Position numbers and translations under genes: made by a program. From Parasponia andersonii (lineage: Eukaryota > Streptophyta > Magnoliopsida > Rosales > Cannabaceae), in NCBI GenBank assembly GCA_002914805.1, contig JXTB01000129.1, forward strand, positions 606,763-670,762: 64,000 bases of DNA, in the 5' to 3' direction. A model generated the notes under the pieces. That model searched no databases. It was not told the origin of the DNA and saw only the letters and a program-made list of their open reading frames with translations. Position 1 is the stretch's first letter. Each line of letters begins with the position of its first letter. Below are positions 1-12,200 of this stretch, one piece after another.

Positions 1-1649
1 AAAAATAAAAAGTGAATAAAATTTGTCTGTTTCTATTTTTTATTTTTTAAAAATAGAAAATGAAAACAGAATTTACCAATCATGTTTTTTAGTTTTTAAA
101 ATTTGAAAATAGAAACAAAATTCACTTTCAATTTTTATTTTTAAAAAACAAAAAACTGAAAATGAATCCAAATAAGTCTTTCATTGTTCACCGAACCAAA
201 ATTTTACATTTCCATTCTTTTTGTCCACTCCGTTTTAGCAGAACAACACATAATATCAACATATTCTAGGAAAGTCTTCAAGACTTAGTAGTCAGGCACC
301 AAAAATGCCATTTGCTTATGTTCACTTCTAGTTTTTTTATTCAAATAAATTGAAAATGGAAGTGAAAAATTTGTTTTGATTTTTAATTTTTAAAGACAAG
401 AAACATGCTTAACAAATTTTATTTTACTACTTATTTTAAAAAATAAAAAATACAAATAATGAGAGTAAGTCATATAAACTTATATTTGTATATGTATATA
501 CACTTATGTATATATACATGTTTTTTAGATTTTGAAATTTGTTTTTTTAAAAATAAAAATATTAGAAATTTTTTGCTACGACTTTTTTTGAAAATTTTGG
601 TAACAATTTTTAAAAATGGAAAACAAAAACAAAGTTATCAAACATATTTTCAAATAAAATTTTTATTTTTTTATTTTAAAAAACAAAAAATAAAAAACGA
701 AAATGAATCCAAAAAGACTCAAAGTTATGAATCTAAGAGAAGACAAATTTTTAGTCCGATGCCTCTTTAGAAAACTTGGAGATTAATCATATACAAAAGG
801 ATTAATTTGATCACACTTCGCATTATCGCTAAATTTAGCGAACGATAATTGATATTTGAAGAAGTTCTACTAGACATCATCCCAAACGGGGATAGTGAAG
901 AACATATAGTTCAAAGGATTAGGGATAAGGTGAATAATCGTCGACTACTCTAGGTTCCGTACTGCTTTTCAAAACTGCAGCCGATTGTGGGCTTGAAAAA
1001 TTCATGTAAGAGAGTAATGGCATTTTGGAGTAACATGACGAGGAAATTAGTTTTTTATATGGTAAAAGTTGAAAACAAATTAAAAAGATCCCAGATTTTG
1101 AAATTATTTAAAAATTCAAGATTAATTATAAAAATACCATTTTTAAAAGTATTTAAAAATATCACTGAAAAATACCAATTTTGAAGAAAGATGATAATTT
1201 GTAAATGTCTGTTAAAAATGATATTTTTTCAAACACTTTTTAAAGGTGATATTTTCCTATATCAATTCGGAGTTTTTCAAAAAATCAGCCCATCTAGGAT
1301 TTTTTAGTTTTTAACCCTATGACCAGTTTTTATCTAAGAAGTCCTAAAATGACTCATACAATAGTATTTTGTATAAAAAATTTTCTATAGGTGTCACAAA
1401 TTCATTGTATTTGCATTATATTAGGTCCTAGAGAGGTCAAACTATTATCTCCTTTTAGAATGACCCTCCTAGTAGGGAATAGATTAAAGACCGAAAAAGA
1501 GTTACATGAATATGTAAAAAGCAAGCACAAAATGTGCCCGAGCTTCTTTGGAAAATTCCAGTGTTCTACAAAATTAGGGAGCATGAATTGGGCCATGAAC
1601 TTTGGACCCCAATTCTTTATCTGGATTATCCAAAGAGTTTCTAACACTT

Positions 1650-2880
1650 TTACGTATAAAAACTAAAAAAACTACAAAAATACAGAGGTCGTTTTTTTTT
1701 TAAAATACCCATACAATTTTTATTAAAAAAATATCACCTTTAAATTTTTAGAAAAATATAATTTTAAAAATTGTTACTAGTTACCAATGATATACCAGTT
1801 ATAAATACTTTTGGTTACTAATTACTAGTACTTGAAAACTGATTACTAGTTATTATTTTAAAAAATAATATTTTTCTAAATATTTCTAAACATAGTATTT
1901 TTCGAATAAAAACCATACTGGATCTACAAAAATCAAAGCCCACCGTATTTTTCTAATTTTTTTTTCAAAGAAATCCATACAAGGCCTAATTTTCACGTTT
2001 CGAACTAGACCTAATTAGAGTAATTTGGGCCAAAACAAATTTTTTGTAATTTTTTTTGAGGAAATTTGGTTTTAATGGGAAAATTTCAAACAAATTGAAA
2101 TAGAAAAGAGTCCCAAATTTTAAATTTGTTTTTTTGAATAATCTCGAATTTATTTAGAAAATATCATTTTTTATTCCAATGGAGGTATTTGAGGTAATCG
2201 ATCAAGCTACTTGGAGTAATTATACTAATTAACTCAAGTAACTCGATTGGTTACCTCAAGTAATCTGATTAGTTATCTTGAGTACTTTTGAAAATACCAA
2301 ATTTGAATCAAAAGTGGTGTTTTTCTAAATATTTATGAAAGTAGTATATTTCTAAATAAATTTTTAAAATACTTTTACTAAATAAATCTGAAATTTTTCC
2401 TAAAAGAAAAAATTTAACTCAGCTAGGATGTTTTTACTTTTTGGACTTTGGGCCTAAATTTTTATAAGAAGCCCAATTTTTTTTCTTTACCGTTAAAACT
2501 TTATTAATGGAATAAAAAGAAGGGGATATTAGACCTTGTACAAAAAAAAGTTTAAAAATGTGGCGGGTTGTATTTCTTAGATCAGGTACTATTTTTATAA
2601 GAAAAGAGTCATTTTAAAAAAATATTTTTCTAAATATTTTTTTAAAATAGTAATTAGTAACCGATAACCAGTTTTAGAAAATGGTAACTAGTAAGTAAAG
2701 GTATTTATAACTTGTAACTGGTAATCATTTTTTAAAAATTGGTAACTAATAAGTATTTTAAAAATGGAATGTTCTAAAAAATTCTCAAAAAGTGATATTT
2801 TTGTAATAAAACCCATACCGAAAGTAGAAAAAAAAAAACTTAACATCTGTATTTTTGTAATTTTAGATTTTTATAGGTAA
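1650..2880. repeat. Diverged foldback-like inverted repeat
   Basis: The left half (about 1650-2190) read on the minus strand resembles the right half (about 2258-2880) in the same order of phrases. Examples are CTGTATTTTTGT followed by a T/A run, a GTTACTAGTTACC-like block near 1760-1860 against 2650-2760, and an AAATACC...TTTTCTAAATA block near 2140-2190 against 2290-2340. A shorter stem-loop at 2191-2257 lies near the centre. The arms differ by many substitutions and small indels, so this is old. Related phrases also recur in direct order at about 1284-1345 and 2410-2475. No transposase frame or clear target-site duplication is visible. It could be a non-autonomous DNA transposon or stacked related repeats. 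Confidence 0.45.
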
Positions 2881-4568
2881 AAATGTTAAAAACTCTGAAA
2901 AGAAAGTTTCAAATTTATGATTCATCCTAAAAATAAGTGTCATTTTAAAAATGACATGTCCTAAAACAGTAATAAATTCAGTATATGACAAACATGTGAA
3001 AACCACATGAATTTAAAAACGACAATACCCTTAAATATATAAAGAAGACAATAATACTCAGCAGTAACAACTAAGAGAACCAGAATTTTAGTTTATAACG
3101 TGCAAAAATCAAACGTGCTTCAATTGTAGAAATGGTTTAACCCAAAATTTGAGAGACAAATACTTAATTTATAGGAGGCAAAGACTTAGTTTTTAAAAAT
3201 TTTAAATGTTATTTACTAAAAAAATAAATGAATAAAAAAATTTGGAGGGGCAATTGCCCCTTTGGGCTCCGTGTGGCTCAGCCTTTGGCAACAGCAGTTT
3301 TTATCTAAACGTAAACCCTTAAATCCAAACAGTGGGGTCTAAAAAAGACCGCAAACTCTAGAAGGAAAAAAAAAAAAAAAATTCTGAGCAAATTAAATTC
3401 TCATCCAAAAAAAAAAACTGGAGCAAATTAAAAGGGAAAACGACAAGAAGCCCTGGAAAGGTTAACAACATTCAAAACTGCAGGTAAAAACTTGAAAAAA
3501 GTGAAAATGACAATACCCTGGAAAGTTCTGAAAACGACGATAGACCAAAAACAACGTCCTATAAAACCGGCAACTTAAAAAAAACAACAACAATTAACAG
3601 CTGATAAAAACGAAAAACGACATTACAATGTATCACAAAGATAAAGAGGTAAATATATATAAATATATCTGTGCTGTATGAGTGGACGTTACCGAATTTT
3701 ATTCCCAACTTACAATGATGAAGTCTCAACTAATGTTTTTCAAACTCTAGAGAAAAAATCATAAGCTAGACATATAACGTGGATGATAGTGTGATAGATT
3801 TGCATCATGTAGTGAGTCCCACAAATCAAATCATTGCCTCAAAAATAATATAACAAGTGGTTCGCCAAACACAATATGATGTGATTCATCACCGATTAGA
3901 AATGGTCCAAAACATTGCCTCTTATAAGCTCATATTTATTATTACATTAATTTACACGTGCGTTCCGGTCTCATTTACGATTTTATTCCACCAACAGATT
4001 TTATTTTCATTATATATTTACATATTAATACCCATATATTTGTAAGATTCGGAACTTAATTATGCTTCAAGAACTCGATGACATTTCAGATTGAGTTGCC
4101 GCAAACTAGTACAGCCGCAAAATAATTCCATTAAAGAGATCATTACGTATCTCTTTTAAGTTTTTTATTATTATTATTATTATTATGATTATTATTATTT
4201 TTGAGATCGAGATTTACCGTGTAGCCACTAAGTAAACAACTCATGACCTTTTAGTTTTCAACCTTTACGAATTGGGGAGAAATAATTGGATACGATGACA
4301 TTAATATTGGCTTAGAAAATAATAAGGTAAACTTTCAAGATGTATAAAACTTATAATAAGTCTCTTTTATACCGTGCTCGAGGTATGACATAATTAAATC
4401 TTTGTACAAATTAACTTGGTGGAACCCATTGCACAACCTACATAATTGATACCTCCGTGTCCGCCTCATGAGCCATGTTTCAATCTCACAACTTAAGGGT
4501 GGGGGAAAAAATTTAAACCCGTATTTCTGATGCAAAACCAATAACAATAACAATATTGGAACTCACGA

Positions 4569-4591
4569 TATATATATATATATATATATAT
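4569..4591. repeat. TA dinucleotide microsatellite
   Basis: A run of about eleven TA units. Similar short TA runs occur near 6649-6666, 9880-9905, 10465-10503 and 13036-13056. Confidence 0.8.
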
Positions 4592-4947
4592 GTATCTTCT
4601 TTTCTTTTTTATACTAAAAAAGTCCATGCATGTTACTGTTTTTTCACATGCATTTCCATATCTTTCTTAGCTTGGGAATCGCGCGTACTTGTTAGTCCAC
4701 GCATAATTGACAGAGTCGTTCTATCCATTTCACTTAATTTACCTAATTATTATGATCAATTTCGGAACTAAAGAAAGTACGTACGTATATAGATATCGGA
4801 CTACTGGCCCCCCAAAAAAGTTCTTGATCGTGAACGATCAATAAACTCCAAAACAAGCCCACGCCCGAAACCGTCTCTGTTATCAAAGCGCATGGTTTTG
4901 TTGATACTTGGTACGATACCACATTTTGCTACATGCCCAAACTCACA

Positions 4948-4955
4948 TATAAATA
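4948..4955 (+). promoter_or_regulatory. TATA box of the SAUR gene
   Basis: TATAAATA lies 78 bp upstream of the chosen ATG, a normal distance for a plant core promoter with a short leader. It favours the ATG at 5026 over the in-frame upstream ATG at 4933, which precedes the TATA box. Confidence 0.65.
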
Positions 4956-5025
4956 CGTACTTGATAATTCTAGCAAACAAAACACTCAGAACAACCAACC
5001 GAAAAAAAAAAAAAAGAAACTATCA

Positions 5026-5481
5026 ATGGAGTACTCAAAATCACCAATGATGATCAGCTTAAAGAGACTTATAGCTATTGCGAGGAAGTGGCAAAAGATG
5101 GCCGGCACAGCGAGAAGCCGCAGAACAATTTCACTGCCTAGAATAATAAGCCACCGTGGGCTTCCTCACAAGGGCCATTTCGTTGTGTACTCTGCCGACA
5201 TGAAACGCTTTGTCGTTCCATTGACTTACTTGAAATGCAGCGTTTTTAGAGAGCTACTGAGGATGTCAGAAGAGGAGTTCGGACCGCCGAAGGATGGGCC
5301 AATCACGTTGCCGTGCGACGCCGTATCGATGGAGTATATTGTCTCAGTTGTGAAAAGAGAGGTTTCTATGGAGCTGGAAAGGGCACTGTTGTTGTCATTG
5401 GCCTCAAGAGAGTGCCCAACAACGGGTACTGTACCCGAAAGTCTAGTCATGTTAGGTCATTGTCCAATTATTGGATTTTGA
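5026..5481 (+). CDS. SAUR family protein (SAUR61-68-like clade)
   Basis: Intronless frame of 151 residues. Small auxin up RNA proteins of this clade promote cell expansion, mainly by inhibiting PP2C.D phosphatases that restrain plasma-membrane H+-ATPase; that role is known for the family, not shown here. Seen in the sequence: a basic N-terminus with KRLIAIARKWQKMA (residues about 13-26), the core KGHFVVYSADMKRFVVPLTYL (about 49-69), then FRELLRMSEEEFG and GPITLPCDA, all SAUR-domain signatures. The ATG at 5026 sits downstream of a TATA box and gives the usual clade N-terminus; an upstream in-frame ATG at 4933 would add 31 residues unlike the family. The C-terminal tail after LLSLASREC is somewhat longer than usual. 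It stands alone here, although this clade often forms tandem arrays. Confidence 0.93.
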   Translation: MEYSKSPMMISLKRLIAIARKWQKMAGTARSRRTISLPRIISHRGLPHKGHFVVYSADMKRFVVPLTYLKCSVFRELLRMSEEEFGPPKDGPITLPCDAVSMEYIVSVVKREVSMELERALLLSLASRECPTTGTVPESLVMLGHCPIIGF

Positions 5482-8400
5482 TGAAGTTTCCCATTATCAA
5501 GATCTATAACTTTTGTTCTTTTTTCTTTTCTTTTTCTTTAAAAATGCAAATTAATGATCAAGATGTATAATTTAATAAGCTATATATACACACTTATTTT
5601 TTTTTTTTTACCATCTCATGTTTAATTTTTTACATATAGATATTTATATTATATTCTTGGTGCTCATCTAATAGTTCTACGTACCATATAATATTAATAT
5701 TTTTTTTTATTCCCTTATTGCTACCATTAATGCCCAATATGGGCATTGCCCGTCTACTCCCTTTAAACTGGCGACTCTAAAACGAACGTGAACGAAGTGG
5801 TTTTCTATGCTCTACTGTTTGTTCGTATGTTTTTGGTTTTCTATGCTCTAGTACTGTTTGTTTGTATGTTTTTGATTCGAGGGAGAAACTTATTACGTCT
5901 TCATGGACACACTACACAATAGGTCGTACATATCATAAAATATAATCAACTGTTTAGGCCTTCATTTAGGAGTATATCTTTTTCTTTAAAAGGTAATTTT
6001 GGTGTATGTCTTTCTAGTTTGTAGTCATTGTTATAAAATAAAATAAAATGGGATTATATTTATGTCAAAATTACAGTGCTACATTTAAATAAAAATAATT
6101 ACATCGATCTGAAAATTCCTAGGTTGGAATAAAAGTAAAAACTAATCAATGATTTTTCACCATTTAATTTTGTTATTTTTGAGTTTTGATAATTAATTAT
6201 TGTTTAAATTAATATAGTTCATAATTAAATGAAAATTTTAGTAATAAAAGTGAAATTTTAGTCAAATTTGACCGGTGGAGAGGAGTAATGGCATGTGTAC
6301 AATTTTTTGGGGGTTCATTTTAGATTGTTAATATATATACTTTTGGACTTAATTAGAGGGTGTAATTAACTCTAATTTTAACATAAAACAAATAATATTA
6401 GTGTAACTTTTCCAAAATAAATTGGTTTCGAATAATCTTTTGAGTGTTTCTTTATTTATTTATTTATTTTTAATAAACATCGGGGAGAATAATCTTTTGA
6501 GCACGTTATTTGGTATTACCAACCTGGAAGATATTGGAATCATTATCCACTAGCAAAGTAGCAAAGCTTGAGGGAAAAAGGGGGTCAAAATTTGAGATCC
6601 GTTGCAGCCTTCTTCACTCTTTCTTCGCAAATTTTCGCTTATTTTTACCATATATATATATATATATTTCTACTAAAATTTGGACAATATGCTCATGAAT
6701 CCACGAAGATTTTAGGACGAATATACAAACCACAACAATAGAGAATCATACACAAGTAATCAAATTGTTTTGAATGGACGTGAAATTTGATAATTTCTTT
6801 CTTTAAAAAAAATCTATTAGAAGAAATATGAACGCGGTTGTTGAAAACTTTGTAGCGTTTTAGTCGAGTCATTAATTAAAATGTTTGACTTAACAAGAAG
6901 TAGCTAATGATCGAAGTCATTGGTAATAAACTATCGTCATGGGTGCCTCCATTTTCTTTATTAAATGAACTTCTCGAATCCCACAAACGTGGAATGAGAA
7001 ACTTTGTTGGCCTATTTTTCAAACGTTCGAGAAGCCGGAGTGATTCAAATGGGACCCAAGTTCTATTACCAAGTCACAGGTCCAACTGGGTTTAAAAGCT
7101 CGACTTTTTGGTCTCACTTATGCAAATCATGCAACTGTTTTTTTTTTTTTTTTTTAGTGCTAAATTTATTATCTTTTCTATAAATCTACTAAAATATCTT
7201 AAATTTTAATAGTATTTTAAAAAATAAAATTCTTGTAAGATATGAGAATTAAAAAAAAGAGATTGAATTTAGCACCCTCGTTACTTCTTTCACGTACGAA
7301 ATAAAAGCAATATATTTTTTATCACACCCAACAACTTAAAAAAGAAATTTGCTTTTAAAAAGTGGTATGTGTAAACCACGGTTTCCTACTTGAAAAAAGT
7401 GGTTACCTTTACTTTATATGAATATGATATATAGAGACAACTGCGTAATAAAGAGTCAGAAAGAAAATCTTGTATCAATTCGGTTGAGGATATTGATGTG
7501 TAGAGTACACTCGGTGAGGAAAAACATGCCACAAAAGGGGGGGGAAGGGAACGGAGAATCTACCGTATGAATCTATATGAATGGATGTGCTTAATTAATT
7601 AATTGAAATTTAGAACCATTGTCCAACATAAACGTCCTAATTCTGGTTTTCATAGCGATTATCTCAGACTGAAAAGAGCAAAAAGAAAAAAAAAAAAGAA
7701 AAAGATAAACATTAATTAAGGTTCTAATTAAGAGAAAATAGATATATCATTAGTGATGATCATCGAATACTGAGCCATAAACGTCATGAACTTGTGAAGT
7801 CTGAACTTGAAAATATCTCATTTTCTCCACCCATAGTGGGGCCCCTTAAAAGATAGAGCAGCAGATCAACATTTACTTATGAAGATCCTTGTTAGGCGCA
7901 TTTATGCCTTAGGTCATCCGAAGTCCGTGAGATCTTATTACCGTTCATACTTCCAAATATTTACATACTGACAGTTGAGTATAATCTTTTTCAGATTTTA
8001 TTGGCAGTGCATCATTATTTATGTTAGATCGCTAGCAGCACCTTTTTTTTTTTTTTTAATTTATCTCATTATTCAACTCATAGATCCTCTGCTAATATAT
8101 TTTTTATTATTATAATTATTTTACCATGCGAATTTTAATAAAATATCTCATATTTTAATAACAACAAATTATTATAGAGTATATCATATGTATTAACCAA
8201 TGAGACAGTAAAGTGTCAAATGTGAAAGAAAATGAAAAAGATAGTGGTGGTCTTTTTATGTTATATGAACAATATTTTCTCTATTAATAGAAGAATTAAA
8301 AACCAAAAACTTTGAATTGATCTCTATTATCCAGAGATTCTTAGTCAGATAATTCCAATTCAAGATCTCAAATAATTAGTAAGACTTGGTTGGAATAAAA

Positions 8401-9145
8401 TACAACCATTTAGGGTTCTTATTTTGGTAATCATTAATTGGGTCTACAATACATTAGTCTTGGTGATCATCACATGATTAGTAAACGGAACCCAAACGCT
8501 CAAGTTAAAAAAAAAAAAAAAAAAAAAAATAAAAATATCATTAAGAAAAAGAGAGACAGAGACCACTATAAACATTTTTAAAGTATTGTGAGAACAGAAA
8601 AGTTAATTTAATTATTTAATCTCGCATATCTGCCTAACCTGAGGCTTTTTCAACGCGTAACACAAAAATTAAGATGTAACATTAACATAATTGTTTCCAA
8701 CAAATTCTTATTACAGGACTAGACTATATTTCAACGCATATCAGTATTATGACGCTTAGTCTAGTCACGCAAGTAAGAGCTTCCCCACATCGTGACCGAA
8801 GAAAGTATTAAAAAAGGACATGTTTTTCCTCTTCAACCATTCATAAATTAAGTTAAATTATTTCTTTCTTCTTTGATGTCAAGATTGGTGTAAGTATACT
8901 TCTCTGAAATGGAAAAATAAGTAATAAGGAGGAAACTAATGAAAATAATAACGGTTAATAGTAGTCAATATTATCTGGCGCCAATGATTCCATAAGCGCC
9001 GGTCAAGGATAGTTATCCATAGAACCTCAAATATTGTCGTCGTTTACCCAAATATATCTGCCAATCAAAACGTGTCTCACGCAGTCGCCCGGTATTTTCC
9101 TTCAAAATTAGCCCCTCCTAACAGATTTTTGCATGAAAATATTAC
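5482..9145. other. Intergenic DNA between SAUR and the first transporter
   Basis: No gene recognised. It contains an imperfect tandem duplication at 5799-5873, TA and poly-T tracts, a poly-A tract at 8506-8529, and short open frames (for example 6510-6698 and 6907-7095) that match nothing I know. The right end should hold the promoter of the first transporter gene. Confidence 0.65.
5799..5873. repeat. Imperfect two-copy tandem repeat (36-39 bp)
   Basis: Both copies start GGTTTTCTATGCTCTA and end GTATGTTTTT (5799-5834 and 5835-5873). They differ by a 3-bp insertion and one substitution. Confidence 0.8.
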
Positions 9146-9153
9146 TATAAATA
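9146..9153 (+). promoter_or_regulatory. Probable TATA box of transporter gene 1
   Basis: TATAAATA 92 bp upstream of the ATG at 9238, a plausible core promoter position. Confidence 0.5.
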
Positions 9154-9237
9154 AGCATTAAAGTCTACATGAGATGACCATGTGTAAAGTATACTAACCG
9201 GAATATAGCCATATTTCATAGGAGGAAAAATTTAAGG

Positions 9238-12200
9238 ATGGGAGAGGTAGTTGAAACTAGTAGTACTACTTCTACCATTCCTACAAGAACACCGGAGATA
9301 TTAATGGAGTCCAGGGCTCAGCCGCAGGTCTCAGTACCTCCGATGCAGACGCAATACAACTCTCCTTCGTTGTCAAGAAAACCGCTTCTACTTTCACTAG
9401 AGCCGCCGTCGAATGGTGCTATTGTCAAAGCTATTTCCAGGACACCGAACTTCTTGACACCCTTGGGGAGCCCTCTTCGAAGGGCGATCCAACTTACGAG
9501 GCTTGACCCTCAAGATGCTTGGCTTCCTATTACTGAATCTAGAAATGGTAATGCCTACTATGCTGCTTTCCATACCCTTTGTTCCGGGATTGGAATTCAA
9601 GCCCTTGTTCTGCCCGTTTCCTTCACCATTCTTGGTTGGTATGTACTAGTAACTCTAGTTCTTCTTTTTATTTATTTATTTATTTTATGTACGTGCATGT
9701 TGAAAAAATGTTAAATGGACTTATGTAAAATCCACACCAATAATCTATCCAAGAAACGCATCAATATCTAGCAAAATTCTTAGGGCTTGCGTGGATCTAT
9801 TCTTTTGTAATATTTTTTAAGGGTAGTTTGATCGTTTCAAGCAAATTCTTATAAGAAGTACTTTACCTATCATTTCATTAATATATATATACATATATAT
9901 ATATATAGTACCACTTTTGGAATTCGTATGTGGTTACAAGACTTGAGAGTTGAAACAGAGTTCTACATATTAATATGAGGAAATATGATTCTGTTCGTTT
10001 TTTGATTTGCAATTAATTAATTAGATAATAATTAAGAGGGTCTTCTATTTTGTGTTCATTGGGTACAGGTCATGGGGAATTATAAGCTTGACCGTTGCAT
10101 TCGTATGGCAGCTTTACACCCTTTGGCTGTTAGTCAACCTTCATGAGTCAACTGAGACAGGGTTGCGTTATAGCAGATATCTCCAACTCTTCAGCGTTAC
10201 ATTTGGTTAGTATGGCACCAATCTTTTTTTACAGGTGCATAAAAAAAATACTTACACATAAATTTAAAAAAAAAAAAACTTACTAGATTAGCTGCTTGGT
10301 CTGCTTAATTGGGTCCATCATCACTAAACACACTTCAATTATAATGCTTGGTCAAGAAATAACAACACATAAAATCTTACAAGATTAGTAAAAATAATAA
10401 GAAAATTCCTAAACATGCATATGGATTATTAATAATTACAAATTATGGTCATGTTAATTTCATATATATATATATATGTGTTTATATATATATATATATA
10501 TATTTTAGAAAACACATGTGTATATGGTGACGTTGTCGTACAAATTGAAATTAATGATGTGGAGAAAATCATGACGATCATCAGGAGAGAAAATGGGGAA
10601 GCTGCTTGCGATATTTCCAATCATGTACCTATCAGGGGGCACGTGTGTGGCCCTGATCATAATAGGAGGTTCAACCATGAAGCTCTTCTACGAGATTGTG
10701 TGCGGCCACGACTGCACCAGGACTCACTTGACCACTGTGGAATGGTACTTGGTCTTCACCAGCGCCGCTGTGGTCCTGTCTCAGCTCCCCAACTTGAACT
10801 CCATCGCTGGCGTTTCTCTGATAGGGGCCATCACAGCCATCGGCTACTGCACCATCATGTGGCTCGTCGCCGTCACTGAGGGGAGGCTCGACGGCGTCTC
10901 CTACGATCCCATTAGAGAAGATTCTAATACTGCTATGATTTTTAGCATTTTAAATGCCTTTGGCATTATTGCTTTTGCTTTCAGAGGCCATAATCTCACC
11001 CTTGAAATTCAGGTAATAATTCTTACTAGTTGATCGTATGTTCTTTCTTATTTTATTTTATTTTATTTTATTTTTACTATTAAATTGTCAAATATCAAGC
11101 ACTCGGTCCTTTTTTTTTCTTTACTTTCTCCTTTTTTGCGCTCCTCGTTTGGGGTGTTCAGTAAAGCAAGTAAATGCAAAAGCTTAAAAGTAAACCAAGC
11201 CAAACGACATCAATTGATTTGGTTGATTTTGAGATATTCATCTAACAATTTTAGTCTATTGTGAAGTTTGACTTTTATATATTTAGAAGTTAAAACACTC
11301 TCACCGAAGTTCAAATACATTCAAATGTTAATATTGTACCAAAATTAAATGAACAATTTCGCCGAAATTTTTTTAAACACATTATTACTGTTTAAATTTA
11401 TACAAATAACCGCAAACAAAGTAATGACACCACTCATACTCTGAATAATTAAAAACAACAAATAATTTTAGGACTAAGTTACTTTGGTAGTTTATTATTT
11501 TAGTCCTATTTTAGATATAATAACTTAAAAATAACACCTATAATATTATAAGAAGAAAACTCTTTTATATGTATAATCTTTTAGTATATTTGATTTAATC
11601 GGTTTCACACCAAAAGGTCCAAAATGAGCCGACTACTTATTTGATTATTTCTTTTTTTTTCCCCTCAAAATTTAGTATATGACCAAATTCGTAAATTTAT
11701 AGTCAGATATCCAACTCACTTGACAAAAAATGGATATAGAATATATTCCATAATTAAACCTTTAACATAAATGGATATTTAGTAATGAATTTTAAAATAT
11801 TGATATATATATATTTAAATCAATTTAAAAAATTAATCATCCATTTAATTTTATCTTTTTTGTGAGAAAGAAAGAAAATTGATATCAATAATAGTAATTT
11901 AGACTAAAATTACCTTTTTAATAGTGTCTTGAAAAATAATTTTTTAATAATATTTTATGATTTTATGTGACGAAAAATATAATTACTGATTAATTTAAAA
12001 AAATCATAATTTTATAATTATAAATTATTTGATCTATTGTCATCATAATCATAATTTGTGACGTTACTAAGAATATCGATTTAAATTTTTTTTATAAAAG
12101 TCAATTTATGCCAAATTATTACTACCCATTCAATTTCCCTTCTTTTTTTTTTTTTTTTAAACACCCGTAGTCCTCGTCACAATCACTCTTGGGATTGTCG

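Larger units (their letters stand above)
1..4925. other. Gene-free AT-rich intergenic DNA
   Basis: I see no coding gene. Open frames here are short, low in complexity and resemble no family I know. The stretch holds runs of A and T, a diverged foldback-like repeat (about 1650-2880, listed separately), a TTA microsatellite near 4163-4199 and a TA microsatellite near 4569-4591. The last few hundred bases are probably SAUR promoter. Confidence 0.7.

Noticed and set aside
459-770. 103-residue open frame near the left end
   Set aside because: Phe/Lys/Tyr-rich translation of low-complexity AT DNA with no known domain or codon structure.
1391-1666. 91-residue open frame and its antisense frame
   Set aside because: Starts at a non-ATG codon, overlaps a frame on the other strand and borders the foldback repeat; no family resemblance.
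6907-7095. 62-residue open frame with an Arg/Ser-rich end
   Set aside because: Short, no homologue recognised, no promoter or splice support.
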